From Simmondsia chinensis (taxonomy: Eukaryota > Streptophyta > Magnoliopsida > Caryophyllales > Simmondsiaceae): a stretch of DNA of 64,000 bases. The notes under the pieces are model-generated. The model ran no database searches. It was not told where the DNA came from and saw only the letters and a program-made list of their open reading frames with translations. Every line of letters begins with the position of its first letter. Position 1 is the first letter of the stretch. Positions 1 through 11,786 of this stretch are shown here, in pieces. Location of the stretch: positions 744,001-808,000 of the forward strand of contig JAGTTD010000019.1 in NCBI GenBank assembly GCA_018398585.1, read 5' to 3'. A program made the translations under genes and the position numbers.

Positions 1-3000
1 GAAAAACCGTTGCATGAGTTTCAAGGACACAGTGGTGAAATATTGGATCTTTCATGGTCTACGAACAATGTAAGTGATCTTATATAATAGTAAAACCTCG
101 TTTAGGCACGGTTTTAACCCCATAATTTTAACCTCATACCAAAGCATATCTCATTTACGGTTTTTTGTTTGCAATGCAGTATTTGTTATCTTCATCTATG
201 GATAAGACCGTTCGTTTGTGGAGAGTTGGACACGATCATTGCCTCAACGTCTTTCCACATAGCAACTATGGTTCGTCTTTGCGTTATTTTCGTTTTCTTA
301 TTTCTAATTACCAAAGGGTTCTTGTTAAATTACCCATGTTGATAAGAGTTTTCTTATAATCATTGTTATTAAATCGATGCAGTGACATGCGTTCAGTTCA
401 ATCCGATGGACGACAATTACTTTGTTAGTGGTTCATTAGATGGAAAGATCCGTATTTGGGAGAGATCGAGTTGCCATGTTGTGAGCTGGACTGAGATGAA
501 AGATATCATTACTGCTGTATGTTATCACCCTGACGGCCAGGTTAGTTTTCTTTCTTTTTTTCTTTTTTCCTGATATTTTTTAATGCATCAAAATAATCGT
601 TTAGCCTTTAATCTAGTTGGTATTACATGGAAGTCGTGTTGCTCGTTTTCAGGGAGTTATTGTCGGTTCAATGACGGGTGATTGCCGTATTTACAGCATA
701 TCAGGTATCAAATCGCTACTTTACGCACTGTAGTTATAATGTCGTAGATGTTACATAACGAGTCCTATGATCAAGCTGGGATTTTTAAGGTAGCATGAGG
801 TACCTATAAGCCTTGTGTTTTGCAAAATTTGAAATTTATAGCCATATAATAAATCATGTAGTTTTATAAGCTTTTGATAGTTTTACATTCACAAATACAA
901 CTTCAAATATGCTTCATGAAATAAGACTTTTGTTTGAAAAATGTACTGGGTTTCGTAAATACATTGATGAATATGCTTCATGGAAACTTTTGCTATTCTA
1001 TTTTTGTTGTTCTCTTGAACTAGGAAGAAACTGACAACAAAAAATCAAAAACAAAAAGTAGCAAAAACTATAAACTTGAAGAGAAACTTGCCCTTAATTC
1101 TCTGCATTGATTTGCAAACACATTGATATCTATGTCAAGAATCGTCGATTTCATTAGCCATTTAGGTGTAATAAAATTAAACTATTTTACCTCCAAAAGA
1201 ATCTAATGGGTTTCGGTTGAATTTATTTCCTTTTCAATGGTCTCTTATATTAGTAATTTTCTCCAAGATTATGTGTAAATTGATTTCAATGAACAATTTG
1301 ACTGATCAAGGGGAATTGTCCTTGTGTGTCTCAGATAATCATTTTCAGCTAGACGCCCGTACCTGTTTGCACAGTAAAAAGAAGTCATCCGCCAAAAGGA
1401 TAACCGGTATTCAGGTACTCATCCGGTTTTATTTTGTAAAATTCCTTCTTTTTATGTAATGCAAGCGTCCGGGATAGTTTCCACAGACCTCAACTATTCT
1501 CCGGGTCACATGCACCTCCTGCTGGGAATTTATGCAATGTTAGACGAAACTGTGAAAAGGGTTTTTTTTTTTTTTTTTTTTTAAACGAGCAAAAGTGCTA
1601 TCAATAGGGTATTTTGTCTGAAAATTTCTAGTTTACTTTGAAGGCAAAAACACATATAAATTGCTGATAAAAGCACTTTTCTTTCCAAGCAAATGGTAGT
1701 TTACGAACCCCAGACGTAACGTTATATGAGGCGTTGAATCAAAACTTTGAAATGTTAAATTTTGTTGTGCGAGGTTTCTAATTCGTGTTTTCGGTATCAG
1801 TTCTTCCCGCAAGACGCGAACAAGGTGATGGTCACTTCTGCTGATTCACAGGTCAGAATACTTCAGGGCACAAATGTGATTGGCAAATACAAGGGTGAGT
1901 TCTTTTTCATCAGTGTTTTTTCTTATCATAAAAACATCACCCGATATGCCGAATTTAGTGTTCAAAAGGAAAAAAAGGATATGCCAAATTTTGTTTTGTA
2001 TGTCATTAAAAAAAAAGGTTGAGGATAACTGTGAGGCAAAATCGAAAGTATTTGACTTTTACCGGGTCATCAATTTGTGGCTCGATTGATTAAGTCATGT
2101 ATTGCTCGATTGAAACCACAATTTGACCAATGGAACTTGACGATTGAGTTGGGGCAATAAAATTCGATTGGGTTCGATCAAGCTGTTTTCGATGCTTCTG
2201 TTAACAAAGGGTTCAAACCCTTGTAGGATTCCCCGTCTCGGCTTAAGCAGACTTTTCTTTTGAGCTTTTTTTTCATCTGTAGGAAAATGGAAGTCTATTT
2301 CTCGTCATAAAGCTGAAAGGCTCGACTCATTTTTGAGCTCTGGCAAAGCCGAGCCCGAGCCTAGTGAAGCTCAAGCTCATAGGCTCAGGAGTCAACAAGC
2401 CCAAATGAGTCTATTTTAATATAATTTGTTAGCATATACACGCCCAACCAAGCTTTGTTTGAGTTTAAACAAGTGTGCTTGAGTCTAAACGAGCCGAAAT
2501 GAGCCTAGATCGAGCTTAGTTTGTAACTTGCCGTTCTAAGTTCAAGCTTGAGCAAGCCAAGCCATGCAGCCGAGCTGAGCATAGAGCCTAACAATCTTAA
2601 GCTCGACTTGGCTCATACACATCTCTACTGCACTTGTCTACGCCTATATACCTGCAGAACTTTTTATTCCTTATTCTAACAGACTTGCTGTAGTGGTAAA
2701 ACTACCGAGTTTGAAAGATTTCAGGCCCTTAATAAAAACCCGAAAAAGAGATTTGTCTAGCGCGTAGTTGTTTAATTATATGTGTTGGCTTTTCCTTTAT
2801 AGGCCAACGTGGTGCTGGGAATTCGTTTGCTGCATCATTTACATCAGACGGGAAGCACATAATCTCTGCATCGGAAGATTCTAGTGTTTACGTATGGAAC
2901 TGCATTGATCACGATAGCAATAACAGTCTAGCACGACCAAAGAAGGTCAAATCTTACGAGCGATTCCTATGCAACGCATCAGTAGCGCTGCCTTGGCACG

Positions 3001-3296
3001 GTTTCAAAACCAGCAACCCTGGGAATGGACCGAAGTTTGTGGGTCCCAACGCTAGATCACCCAGTTCATTTTCCTTCTCCGAGTCCTACTACCGGAAAGG
3101 ATCGGCAACGTGGCCTGAGGAGAAGCTCTCTAGCCATACGGGTTTAGTGTCTTCGATCCATAGATCTGAATATAAGTTTCTAAGAAAGTGTCAGAGTGTG
3201 TCGGAAACTGAGGCTTGGGGTCTGGTTATTGTAACTGCTGGGTCAGATGGACGGATCCGATCGTTCATTAACTACGGATTGCCGGTGCCCATTTGA
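1..3296 (+). CDS. WD40-repeat protein, WDR44-like (5' partial)
   Basis: The frame is open at the window edge, so the N-terminus is missing. Predicted exons are 1-69, 180-270, 383-540, 653-704, 1335-1414, 1801-1894 and 2803-3296; phases agree at every junction and give 345 residues plus a TGA stop. WD-type signatures follow one another: [58 protein letters not shown] and, near the C-terminus, [12 protein letters not shown]. This fits the C-terminal propeller of plant proteins annotated as WD repeat-containing protein 44-like. A low-complexity insert rich in S, R and K lies between the last two blades. In the family these are scaffold proteins; the exact partner is not visible here. Intron 6 (1895-2802) carries a GAGCTC-rich repeat. 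Homology is confident; function is not. Confidence 0.93.
2300..2635. repeat. GAGCTC/AAGCTC-rich dispersed repeat, copy 1
   Basis: This is a dense run of permutations of gagctcgagcttgagc and agccgagcc. The same kind of sequence recurs at 5085-5400, 19083-19410, 20510-20860, 46335-46450 and 47315-47590. The 19083 copy starts with aggggtgtaaatgag, a start typical of plant hAT-type non-autonomous elements. This copy lies in an intron of the WD40 gene. Confidence 0.6.
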
Positions 3297-4200
3297 AGTT
3301 CTTCTCCATCCTACCGAGACGATCCAGTTTATAAAAATGCCATTACGGAAGCATCGACATTGAAACCCCAGTTCGGGTCTGTGGGTCCGAATTTATTCTA
3401 TTGCTCACAAGGAAATTTCCGGATGGGCAGTGCTGTGACCCGAGGATTTCTCAAAGTGTGGGTAAGCTGGTTTGGACACCTTAGTTGCCCAAAGAAAAAA
3501 ACGTTCTTGCAGATAGCAATGAGGAAAACGGGTTTTCTAGAGCAACCCCTCAGCGCGATTCAGAGATACATTTCGGGTTTAAGTTGCTGATACATGATGA
3601 AACCGAGTTATTCAAATTCATGGTCCATGTCCTAGAAAGACTGAAAGCTGTTGGAGCCCGAGCCCACCATTATTCTCCGGGTCACAAACGGTGTGTTCAG
3701 GAAAAGGGACCGAGAAAGTGGGACCCACGGGTGAGCTGTGTCCATGGGTGCTATAAATGGAGGTCACCCATGTTCAGGTTCGGTTATTAGTCACCGTCCC
3801 AGGACACCCAAATGGAGATAATGGAGTTTCATGGCAGAAAAAGGCCAGTACTGTAACTTTGCTAACATAAAAATCATACAATATATAGTATATATAAATG
3901 GTACATATGCTGACCCCTCTCTCTAACAATTTCTTTCGAGTACTGTTATATTCAGACTCGGGTATGGAAATGGGTATGTGTTTAAAGGTTATACTCGGGC
4001 ATTCTCCGAGATTTCTTTATGTTTTCGGGTTTCGTTTAAAATCCCTAATTGTAACATGTAAGTCGAAAGATTCTCATCAAACATCGATATTTTGTATGAC
4101 GGTCTTATTTGTGTGTGTATTTGTTTTAGCATATTATGTTGCTGAGACACAAATGATGGGAACTTGTTTAAATTGGTAAATGGGGACAGAAGTCTTAAAA
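3297..4200 (+). other. Probable 3' UTR and downstream DNA of the WD40 gene
   Basis: Short open frames occur here, but none resembles a protein and there is no exon-like continuation after the TGA. The stretch is less AT-rich than the DNA beyond it, which fits a transcribed 3' UTR. No clear poly(A) signal was assigned. Confidence 0.45.
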
Positions 4201-4462
4201 TGTCAGTCTTGAAAGACTTAAAAAAATTGTGCAGTTGTTACAATTACCTCTCACGTTGGGCAAGTCCTGTGAATACAAAACAAGTACGGCTCCCTACTGT
4301 GACCCGTACCGCCAATTATTAGCGGCTTCCCATATTACAGCAGGGAGTTGTTATTGTCAAGATAAAAATTGTTCTTAAACAATAATGTGATTTACAATAA
4401 GAGCTACAAAATTACTTTAAAAACTATAATCTTGCTATGATAATAATAATTTTGCTCCAATA

Positions 4463-4817
4463 CAACAACAACAACAACAACAACAACAGTCCCAGTGCCT
4501 TGCGGCTCCCGCAGAACGCAGGGTCGGGGGGTGATGTACGCAGCCTTACCCCTTCCGGCAGGAAAGGAGACTGTTTCCGGGGACCCCTAACCTGAAGTAG
4601 TTGAGTGCCTGCAGATAAACCACTAATCAATAACATGCATATAGAGGAAAAAGTAGAAGAAGGAGAAGGAGAAGAAGAAAAAGAAGAACAAGAAGGAGAA
4701 TAGGCATGATCAGGGACTAAGCTAGCCTAAAAGTGCTACACTAGATGTTATGCTTGCTAAAGATCTTAGACTACCAGCCACTCCCCGCACTACTCTACTC
4801 TGCTATCTCCGCTACCC
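4463..4817 (-). mobile_element. Chimeric SINE: family tail with an unrelated head, flanked by an 18-19 bp TSD
   Basis: Read on the minus strand, the 3' part is the SINE tail seen elsewhere in the window: ggctgcgtacatc, then gaccctgcg, gcgggagcc, gcactggg and a run of TTG units (4463-4490). The 5' part (about 4625-4817) matches none of the other copies and includes a purine/pyrimidine-skewed GAA/GGA tract. An exact direct repeat of 18-19 bp starting taataattttgctcc flanks the unit at 4444-4462 and 4818-4836, so the whole 355 bp behaves as one insertion. The foreign head may come from template switching or from an uncatalogued SINE subfamily. Confidence 0.75.
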
Positions 4818-4862
4818 TAATAATTTTGCTCCAATAATAACATTATTTTTACTGTATTATGT

Positions 4863-4990
4863 GGTAAGCTATTAGGTGTGGTGTAGTAGTTAGGCTGCCC
4901 GTTCCTAAAGTATGAAGTCTTGGGTTTGAAGCTTATTTCTCCCCTCTTATGATATTGGTAGCTCTTCATAGGACAACATTTTACCTCTAT
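4863..4990 (+). mobile_element. tRNA-derived SINE fragment
   Basis: An A-box-like stretch (tggtgtagtagttaggctg) is followed about 35 bp later by a B-box-like stretch (gggtttgaagc), then pyrimidine-rich DNA. The spacing suits a tRNA-derived pol III promoter. The sequence does not fold as an intact tRNA. Confidence 0.5.
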
Positions 4991-5084
4991 GCCTTGTAAA
5001 AGAAAAAAGGAAAAGGTACCTTCAGACGGATTGATGAGGTGTCTCTTGTAGTATAATTATAGGTGTAGATGCGTAGAGCCAAGC

Positions 5085-5400
5085 ATAACAAGTCAATGTT
5101 TCAAGCTTGAGATCGTCAGCCTCTTTTTCTACTCAAAGCTTGTAGAACTTAGAGACTTTAAAGCTCGAACTCAACCTGGTATAATTAAGTTACAACTTAA
5201 CACGTTTGAGTTTGGCTAGTTTAGACATATTCAGTTCAGAATTTAGTCTAAGCTCAATTTATGGAGGTTGGCAAGCCGTTTAACCTCAAGCTTAGTAAGA
5301 TTTGACAAGACTTATTTAACTAAATAGGTCAGCTCGACTCAACTTTTTAGTTGACTCGTTTATGAGCTCTATGAAAATTTTTGTTTGGGCTTTAATCAAA
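5085..5400. repeat. GAGCTC/AAGCTC-rich dispersed repeat, copy 2
   Basis: Same family as at 2300-2635: interspersed caagcttgaga, gagctc and ctcgactcaac permutations in AT-rich DNA. No gene is visible from here to 8960. Confidence 0.5.
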
Positions 5401-6411
5401 TAGTACCAGTCCTATCAGCCACTATAACTCATACTTGAAAACTTTCCGTTCTTGTCTTCAAAAACAAGTTAAATCATACTATGTTTGCTGATGATGAAGT
5501 TGGAGCAACAAGGAAATGATCACTATGTCAATCCCTAGTACCTCAGTTACTTATGTAAAACACAAATTTAACTGTTTCAAAATCTTAATAGTTATACGCT
5601 CATGGACCTAATTTTTTATATGAAAATACAATCCAAAATTTTTCAAGGACAAACTTCGAAAATTTGAACCAAAAGTTCGTACATATGTACATAATCCCAG
5701 TCTCGCACCTATTCATATGAAATTATGTTCATCAAGGATTTCTATACGCTTTTTATCTAATTTGAAATGTCCAAAGTGTCGTATAATATATACGTAGACA
5801 CTTGTATTGACTATAGAATCCGAGTAACATAGACATCGTCCATGTCCCAAGTTGATGTCCCACAAGTCTTCAACCAACTAAAAGGAGAAACAAAAGAACA
5901 TGTATACTTCAACAACAATCTGAAAATTAAAAAAAAAAAAAAAGAATTATTATTACATAAGCCACGATTGATGTATACAAAGGAAACTCTAAAAGCACAT
6001 CATATCTTTAAAAAAAAGAAAAATAGCATAATATTTATCAAATACAAAAGAAATGTAAACCTAGACACTGCCTTGACAGGAGCCTATTTGAGACACTGGA
6101 TTTGTTGTTGTACAGAAGAAACACAAATATTTCCCTTATTTTGAAAACAAGGGCCACATAAAGCTTCAAAACAAGTTGGCCTTCTAGGTTATCTCCAAAC
6201 ACCTGCTACCCTCCTGCTCCTTTTTCTAAAACGTGTTACCCTATGCTATAAATGCTATATCCTAGCCCTTTTCTGAAGTTTACGTGCCTTTTACCGCTAG
6301 ATATTGCCAAAACAATGACCACCTATAAGGATTGTTTGTTTACCGGGAAGTAACATAAGAATTTGGAATTCATGGGAAATGGGTAGTTGCCCTCTTATTT
6401 GGTTACCAAGA

Positions 6412-6558
6412 TTGGGGGTCCTATGACACAGTCCCTCTTTAAGGTAGCACTCTCAAAGGATAAAGCTGCACACATCTCCCCCCCCCCCCCCCCCCCCCGC
6501 CCCGCGTGGCCGGACCCTGCTTTGGTGGAAGCCTTTTTGGCACTGGGTTTGTTGTTTG
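6412..6558 (+). mobile_element. 5'-truncated SINE with TSD
   Basis: It carries the tail module (aaagctgcacacatc, a C run, cggaccctgc, ggcactgggtttgttgttt). The flanks atttggttaccaaga (6397-6411) and atttggtaaccaaga (6559-6573) differ at one base, which indicates a 15-bp target duplication. The C run at about 6479-6498 is long enough to be unreliable in length. Confidence 0.8.
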
Positions 6559-7365
6559 ATTTGGTAACCAAGAAATTGGCAGAATATGGGAAATAGAAAT
6601 TCTTGAAAATTCCAATTACTTTGTTACACAGAAATTAACTTATCTGCAAGGGCTAGGTATGTTTTAATTCCTGAGAAATTCTATTTCCAGTCTTGACAAC
6701 CAAACACAAATACCTACTTTCTAAAAATTTAATTCACGTGTTAACCAAACAAAGGCCATAGCATGTTTGGATCCAACCCAGTATGACAACCGAACATAGG
6801 CATGTGACCCAGTATGACAACCGAACATAGGCATGTGTTCAAATGTCAGACACGGCTGTTTGAGATTTTTCTATGTTTTTCCCAGCGTAATTTGAAGTGT
6901 CTACTTGTCATACTAATGTCCAATTATCCTTGTCTGATACAGATACTCTAAAATAGAAAGAAAAGTCGAAGTAACTATCCTAGCAAAGCATCCATAATTT
7001 AATGCACCGCATGACAATCTTAAGCAGCAAATTCCAAGAAAATCCAAAGAAGGTATATACATAGAAGCCGAGCACGAGGCTAAACAAGTTTAGTAGTAAA
7101 AATGCTAATAAGGTCAGGACTACACATCTTAAGTTTAAATCTCTATCCCACTTCATCAAATAATTCAACCAAAAGGGAACAAAAGGGGTAACAAAATCTT
7201 TTCCTTGGTTTCCCATTTCTTTCCGGATCCAATAAGTCCATTTTGTTACGACAATCATGCATCACGAGATTTATGATAAGAGGGATCATGATTTTCCTAC
7301 CCCCAAAGGAAAAGAGCCATTCCGTTTCGAGAATTAAGACGAAGCTAGTGTTTATGATTGTAGCC

Positions 7366-7625
7366 CCTAGAGTACCTGGAAAGTAGGCGAGTACTCAAGA
7401 ACCATGCGAGTAAGCAAGAACAAGGAAGATATCCCCTTAGGATACTTAGAAACTAGGCGGGCATCTATAAACCAGGCAGGTAAGCAAGGCCAAGGAAGGT
7501 ATCCCTTAAGATACTTAGAAACTAGGCGTATCTATAAACCAGGCGAGTAAGCAAGAGCAGATGACATCCTCTTAAAATACCTAAAAACCAGGCGGGTATA
7601 CAGGAGCAAGGCGGATAAACAGGAT
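7366..7625. repeat. Minisatellite of about 70-78 bp, about four units
   Basis: Units share aaactaggcgg, a short spacer, aaaccaggcgggtaagcaag and then a purine-rich stretch ending atccc(c)ttaggatac. At least four diverged units follow head to tail. No protein frame is conserved through the units. Confidence 0.75.
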
Positions 7626-7679
7626 GTTTTACAGGAAACCATGAAAACATCCACAAAACGGCTACCTGTTTAATTATAA

Positions 7680-7810
7680 AACGCCTAACTCAATACCCCC
7701 AACACGCCTCCCCTTAGAATACCCACTTCGCTATTCCTAAGACGCCTACCCCAAAACCCCCAACACGCCTACCCCCAAGAATACTTTACTACTCGTAAGA
7801 CACCCTACCT
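7680..7810. repeat. Second short tandem repeat (about two units)
   Basis: Two units share cgcctac followed by caaaacccccaacacgcct, then agaatac and a (t)cgtaagac junction. It directly follows the 7366-7625 minisatellite but has a different, C-rich unit. Confidence 0.55.
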
Positions 7811-8960
7811 CCTAAATAACACTTGAACCCTCCAATAAGCTTTTATGGAGAGATCACCACTCCTCCCCTTTTTTCCGTGGTGGTCTTTCTATCTTTGCTT
7901 GTCATTCCTTTTATAAGGAATTCCTCTTAAACATGAGGTGTGTAAAGTGAAAGGCGATAGGGACAAGCGTCTTAAAAAATAGTCGAGTCCAACCTCTCCG
8001 TCTGACTCCCATATCCAAATTTGCATGACATAAAACATACAAGGATTGCCCTTCAACTTAAGAATTCGGAACATTTTCCTGCATTGTAACTGCACCAACC
8101 CCCATTGCGTTACCCTTATTTGAAATTGTACTCCTCCTCCGATTCAGAGATAAACATCTTCCCATTAATAAAGTCACATATACGGATCAAAGTACATCGT
8201 TACGCCATGATACGAATCATATCATCTTGGAACACCAATAGTTCAGGACTCTAGTAGTAAAACGTGTATAATACACATTTTCGATACATCTCCGTTCTTT
8301 GCCGTTTAAAAAGGGCATTTATGTATAATGTCACTAACAAAACCCGCATTTCTTTATATTATCCATATAATACATTTATTTGCATTTCTCCCATTTGAAA
8401 AATAAATGACAATTTGAAAATAATTAATAATTACAACTAAATTGAATATCTATATTCAATATTCTACCAAATTTATCATTTTAACTCAAATTATTGATTG
8501 TACCGTGTTATTTACTATGTGTTATGTTTCTGCAAATGTATTATAACTAAAATGAATCTTCTGACCAACATATTTGTGTATACAGTCGAATAATGCACGC
8601 ACGTATTAGATTCATTTAATTTCCCTACAGTATTTTGCTAGCAGATGATCAAGATATCAAATTAATACCATAACAAGAAAAACAAATTAATCACAAATTC
8701 CAATTTCAAACAGATAGATGAAACAAGAATTCAACAACTAAAAAAACAATAAATTCAGGCAAAAACATCTACAATTCCATTAATAATTCCGATCCAACCA
8801 CAGATCCGATCCGGAGATATCAACAACAGATTACCTCAATTTGCATATCACCACCACCAAATTCCCCCAATTTTCAACAAAAAACAAACCATCAACACAC
8901 ACATCGAAACCCTAGAATTCATTCAAACCGAGAGCAATCATATAAATCCGAGCGATCGAT

Positions 8961-9233
8961 TCAAACAGGAAGGGAGTCAACGGAGGCGGTTGAAGCAGCG
9001 GAAGGAAGAGGATTGGGGAAAGAGTGACGAGGATCGTCATGGCGAGTAGAGGAGGAGATCATGAGGGCAGAATCGTAATTATCATCGTCCGGATCGTCAA
9101 GATCGGTGGTGGTGAGGTTGATGCAGGAGAAGCGCTCAAGGGAGGCGAAGAAGGCGGAGACGACACTGGTGCCGACGTAATTCGCCACCGTATACAGCTT
9201 CCCGTACGGCGTTAGGGTTCCGTTTTCCTCCAT
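8961..9233 (-). CDS. Small conserved plant protein of unknown function, 90 residues
   Basis: A single-exon frame starts at ATG 9233-9231 and ends at TGA 8963-8961. The N-terminal half (MEENGTLTPYGKLYTVANYV, then GTSVVSAFFASLERFSCINL) looks folded and resembles small uncharacterised plant proteins as I remember them. The second half is an acidic patch (DLDDPDDDN) and a Ser/Pro/Ala-rich tail. No signal peptide or convincing membrane helix is visible. Upstream on the minus strand are GA/CT runs (about 9243-9320), typical of plant 5' leaders, which supports this strand. A 63-codon frame on the opposite strand is a shadow. No function is assigned. Confidence 0.68.
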   Translation of the reverse strand: MEENGTLTPYGKLYTVANYVGTSVVSAFFASLERFSCINLTTTDLDDPDDDNYDSALMISSSTRHDDPRHSFPNPLPSAASTASVDSLPV

Positions 9234-9242
9234 TGTTGGACA

Positions 9243-9320
9243 CCGAGAGAGAGAGAGAGAGAGAGGGGAGATATTTTGGGAAGCTTTGATTGATTTGAAG
9301 AGAGGGAGAGAGAGAGAGAG
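9243..9320 (-). repeat. GA/CT dinucleotide tracts in the leader of the small gene
   Basis: Two GAGAGA tracts (about 9244-9266 and 9301-9320 on the plus strand) sit just upstream of the predicted ATG. CT-rich leaders are common in plant genes. Confidence 0.7.
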
Positions 9321-9390
9321 GTGTAAAGTCGGCAGCCTGGCCCAGCCTTGGCTTGGTGGCGCTCAAGAGGTTTTATGTTTTCAACAACTA

Positions 9391-9788
9391 AAGTAAGTTT
9401 ATTTATGTTAAAAGTTTCTGTAATTTGTTTATTAAATAAATTTAGTTCTTATATTTTTAATTACATTAATTTAGTTCCTATACTATATAATTTAAAATGT
9501 GTCTATTTGGTTCTTAGAAAAAATTTTATGTTAAGTTTTTAATATGAATTTTTAATGGTTTGGTCACAAATTGGGTTAATTAATTGAACGAATGAATTTA
9601 TAATAAGTTACATACATCTAACATAATTTTTTTCATTTAAAATTATGTCATTAACTTAACTTAAGTTTAACCAAATGACTAAATTGAAACATTTTGAATT
9701 GTTCAGGGACTAAATTGACTCAAATAAAAGTACAATGATCAAATTGACACAATGAATAAAGTACAGGGATATTTGACGTAAATAACCC
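9391..9788. mobile_element. Fold-back MITE, family FB, copy 1
   Basis: The ends are imperfect inverted repeats: aaagtttctgtaatttg near the left, and caaattgacac then aataaagtacagggatattt near the right, ending aaataaccc. The interior matches the copy at 58828-59804 (ttggtcacaaattgggtta, atgaatttataataa). No transposase frame. A related fragment is at about 45430-45650. Confidence 0.7.
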
Positions 9789-9927
9789 ATTAATCTAAAG
9801 TAATGAAATTATATCTCTATGTACAAAAAATTAACATAACTTTATTCTCTAACTAAAAAAATAACTCAACTAACTTTTCTATCAAAAAAAAATTAAACTC
9901 TAAAATTTTAATTTATGAAAATACGAA

Positions 9928-10103
9928 ATTAATGGTTGAGTGTGGCGCATGGTATGATGCTTTGACAATATATTTTTCTTCTACTTATTTTTGGTTTGGC
10001 TAGGTTTTTTTTTTTTTTTTCCCCACATAGGCAAACCAAAAATACGTAGAAGAAAAATTATTGTAAGAGTGTCATATCACACGTCACACTCAGCCACCAA
10101 TTC
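9928..10103. mobile_element. Hairpin MITE with about 70-bp inverted arms
   Basis: The left arm (atttttcttctacttatttt, then tggtttggc) and right arm (gcaaaccaaaaa, then gtagaagaaaaat) are complementary, and so are the outer arms ggttgagtgtgg and cactcagccacc. The arms are separated only by a T run and a few bases. It could form a long hairpin if transcribed. Confidence 0.8.
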
Positions 10104-10831
10104 ATTATTTTCTTAAATCAAATTTGAGTTTCGTTTACAATATTTGAGAATGTATATTTTCTATATTTCTGCCATAGTTTTAACATTCATCCTATTAGTG
10201 GATTTAAATTGTGCCATTGATTTTGACTATAAAGTCTCAAACTTTATTGAGTTGATGTAGGATCGATGACACAAGCTAGTTCACTTCATCCGAGCACTGT
10301 TGGGTTAGATTTTGTTGAATTATCTTGAGTCAAGAGTGTCAAACTAACAACTTAATTAAATTAGATTCAAGGTAAACTGTCAAACTCTCAAACCTATATC
10401 CATTTCAATTCTCAACTTTCGAGCATTCAAGGTAAGGTTTGAAGATCGTTTAGTATTGTTCAAGGCCCCAACTACCCATTGAGCCAATATAAAGTGCTCG
10501 GTACCATTATAAAGTGGGTATCTAGATAGACAGATAAAGTCTGCATAATTCGTCCACTGCATCAAAAATAAAGATACGGAAACAAGGGGTAGAGTAGCAG
10601 ATCGAGCTTCTATGTATCTGGGATAAGGTTAAGCAAACTACACGCTGGATTAAACTCGAAAACCCATAATCAAAGTTTGCTCTTATATTCCTTCATGCTT
10701 GCAGTCATGCTTCAACGAAGGTAGATATGTGTAATTAATTATATACTACATGTATTAAGAAAATAAAATTTTATTTTTTTATAATTTAATGATTATATAT
10801 TTATTATATAATTATCCTTAAATTATATAGG

Positions 10832-11365
10832 TTATGCATATTATACAACTGTCGTTATTTATAAATTTTTTGTTTCAGTTTGGAAAGTTTCTTATTTTTG
10901 CGCTTACTAGTTGGAAAACAAATCCAAACCAATTCGGCCTGGTCAAGTTTCTAACCAATCTTCGACCGAACCAACCCGATCTCAATGGGTCCTTCCACGG
11001 TCTCACCATTTGAGATAATTCAGTCTTCGATTTGGTCTTGGACCAATGTGCACCCCTAATTCAGCCCGGAGGAAATAATAATACATTATGCATATTATAC
11101 AATTGTCGTTATTTATAAATTTTTGGTGTCAGTTTGGAAACTTTCTTAGTTTTGCGCTTACTAGTTGGAAAACAGATCCAAACCAGTGTAGTTTGGTCAA
11201 GTTTGTAACCAGTTTTCGACCGACCCAATTTCAATGGGTCCTTCCATGATCTCATCATCTAAGATCGTACAATCTTCAGTCCGGACCAATCTAGTCCGGT
11301 TAGGTTCAATCTCAAACCAATGTGCACCCTACGCTTAACTCGGAGGAAACAAAAAGCAACATTTC
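10832..11365. repeat. Diverged tandem duplication, two units of about 255 bp
   Basis: Unit 1 (10832-11085) and unit 2 (11086 on) both begin ttatgcatattatacaa and share gcgcttactagttggaaaac, caatgggtccttcca, caatgtgcaccc and a final cggaggaaa. Unit 2 is interrupted at its end by the SINE at 11366. Confidence 0.82.
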
Positions 11366-11545
11366 TAGCACCCTAAGAGCTCCCACCCAAGCATAGTCTG
11401 GAAGGTGGTGGATGTATGCAGTCTTCCCTCTCCAGAGTGCTATCCTAAAGGGGGGTTGTTTTCAAGAACCCCTAACCTAAGGAGTGCAACACAAGAACTT
11501 CCCAAGAGGTCACCCATCTCGGTACTACTCTCGCCCAAGCACCTT
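11366..11545 (-). mobile_element. 5S-headed SINE, copy B (head truncated)
   Basis: On the minus strand the element runs from a 5S rRNA-like segment (gcttgggcgagagtagtacc, gatgggtgacctcttggga) through ggttaggggttcttg to gactgcatacatc, gactatgc and a degenerate tail. The 5S part starts in its middle, so the copy is 5' truncated. Flanking ttaactcggaggaaacaa and ttaattcggatgaaataa match at 15 of 18 positions and look like an aged target duplication. Confidence 0.8.
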
Positions 11546-11786
11546 TAATTCGGATGAAATAATTATAAATATTTAAAATCATAAAAATGATATTTTATTA
11601 TTAGGAAATATAAAAATAACAAAAATGGACTTTACTTGAAAAACAAGGTAAAAATAAAATAAAAAACAATAATAATTAAAAGAAGAAAGAAAAGAATAAC
11701 CAAATTAGTACTCTAAGCACCTTAACCCCTATTACCTTATTACACACTCCTTAACCCCCCACATTAACACTTAACATCATTTCCTC

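Noticed and set aside
3360..4179. Several short frames after the WD40 stop codon
   Set aside because: They overlap one another in different frames within the likely 3' UTR and resemble nothing known.
5842..6144. 100-codon frame MSQVDVPQVFNQ...
   Set aside because: Lysine-rich translation of A-rich DNA with homopolymers, no family resemblance and no exon context.
6980..7258. 92-codon minus-strand frame with hydrophobic residues
   Set aside because: Composition follows T-rich DNA; no partner exons or recognisable domain.
7366..7625. CRISPR-like array
   Set aside because: Units are adjoining diverged tandem repeats without unique spacers, in a plant nuclear genome.
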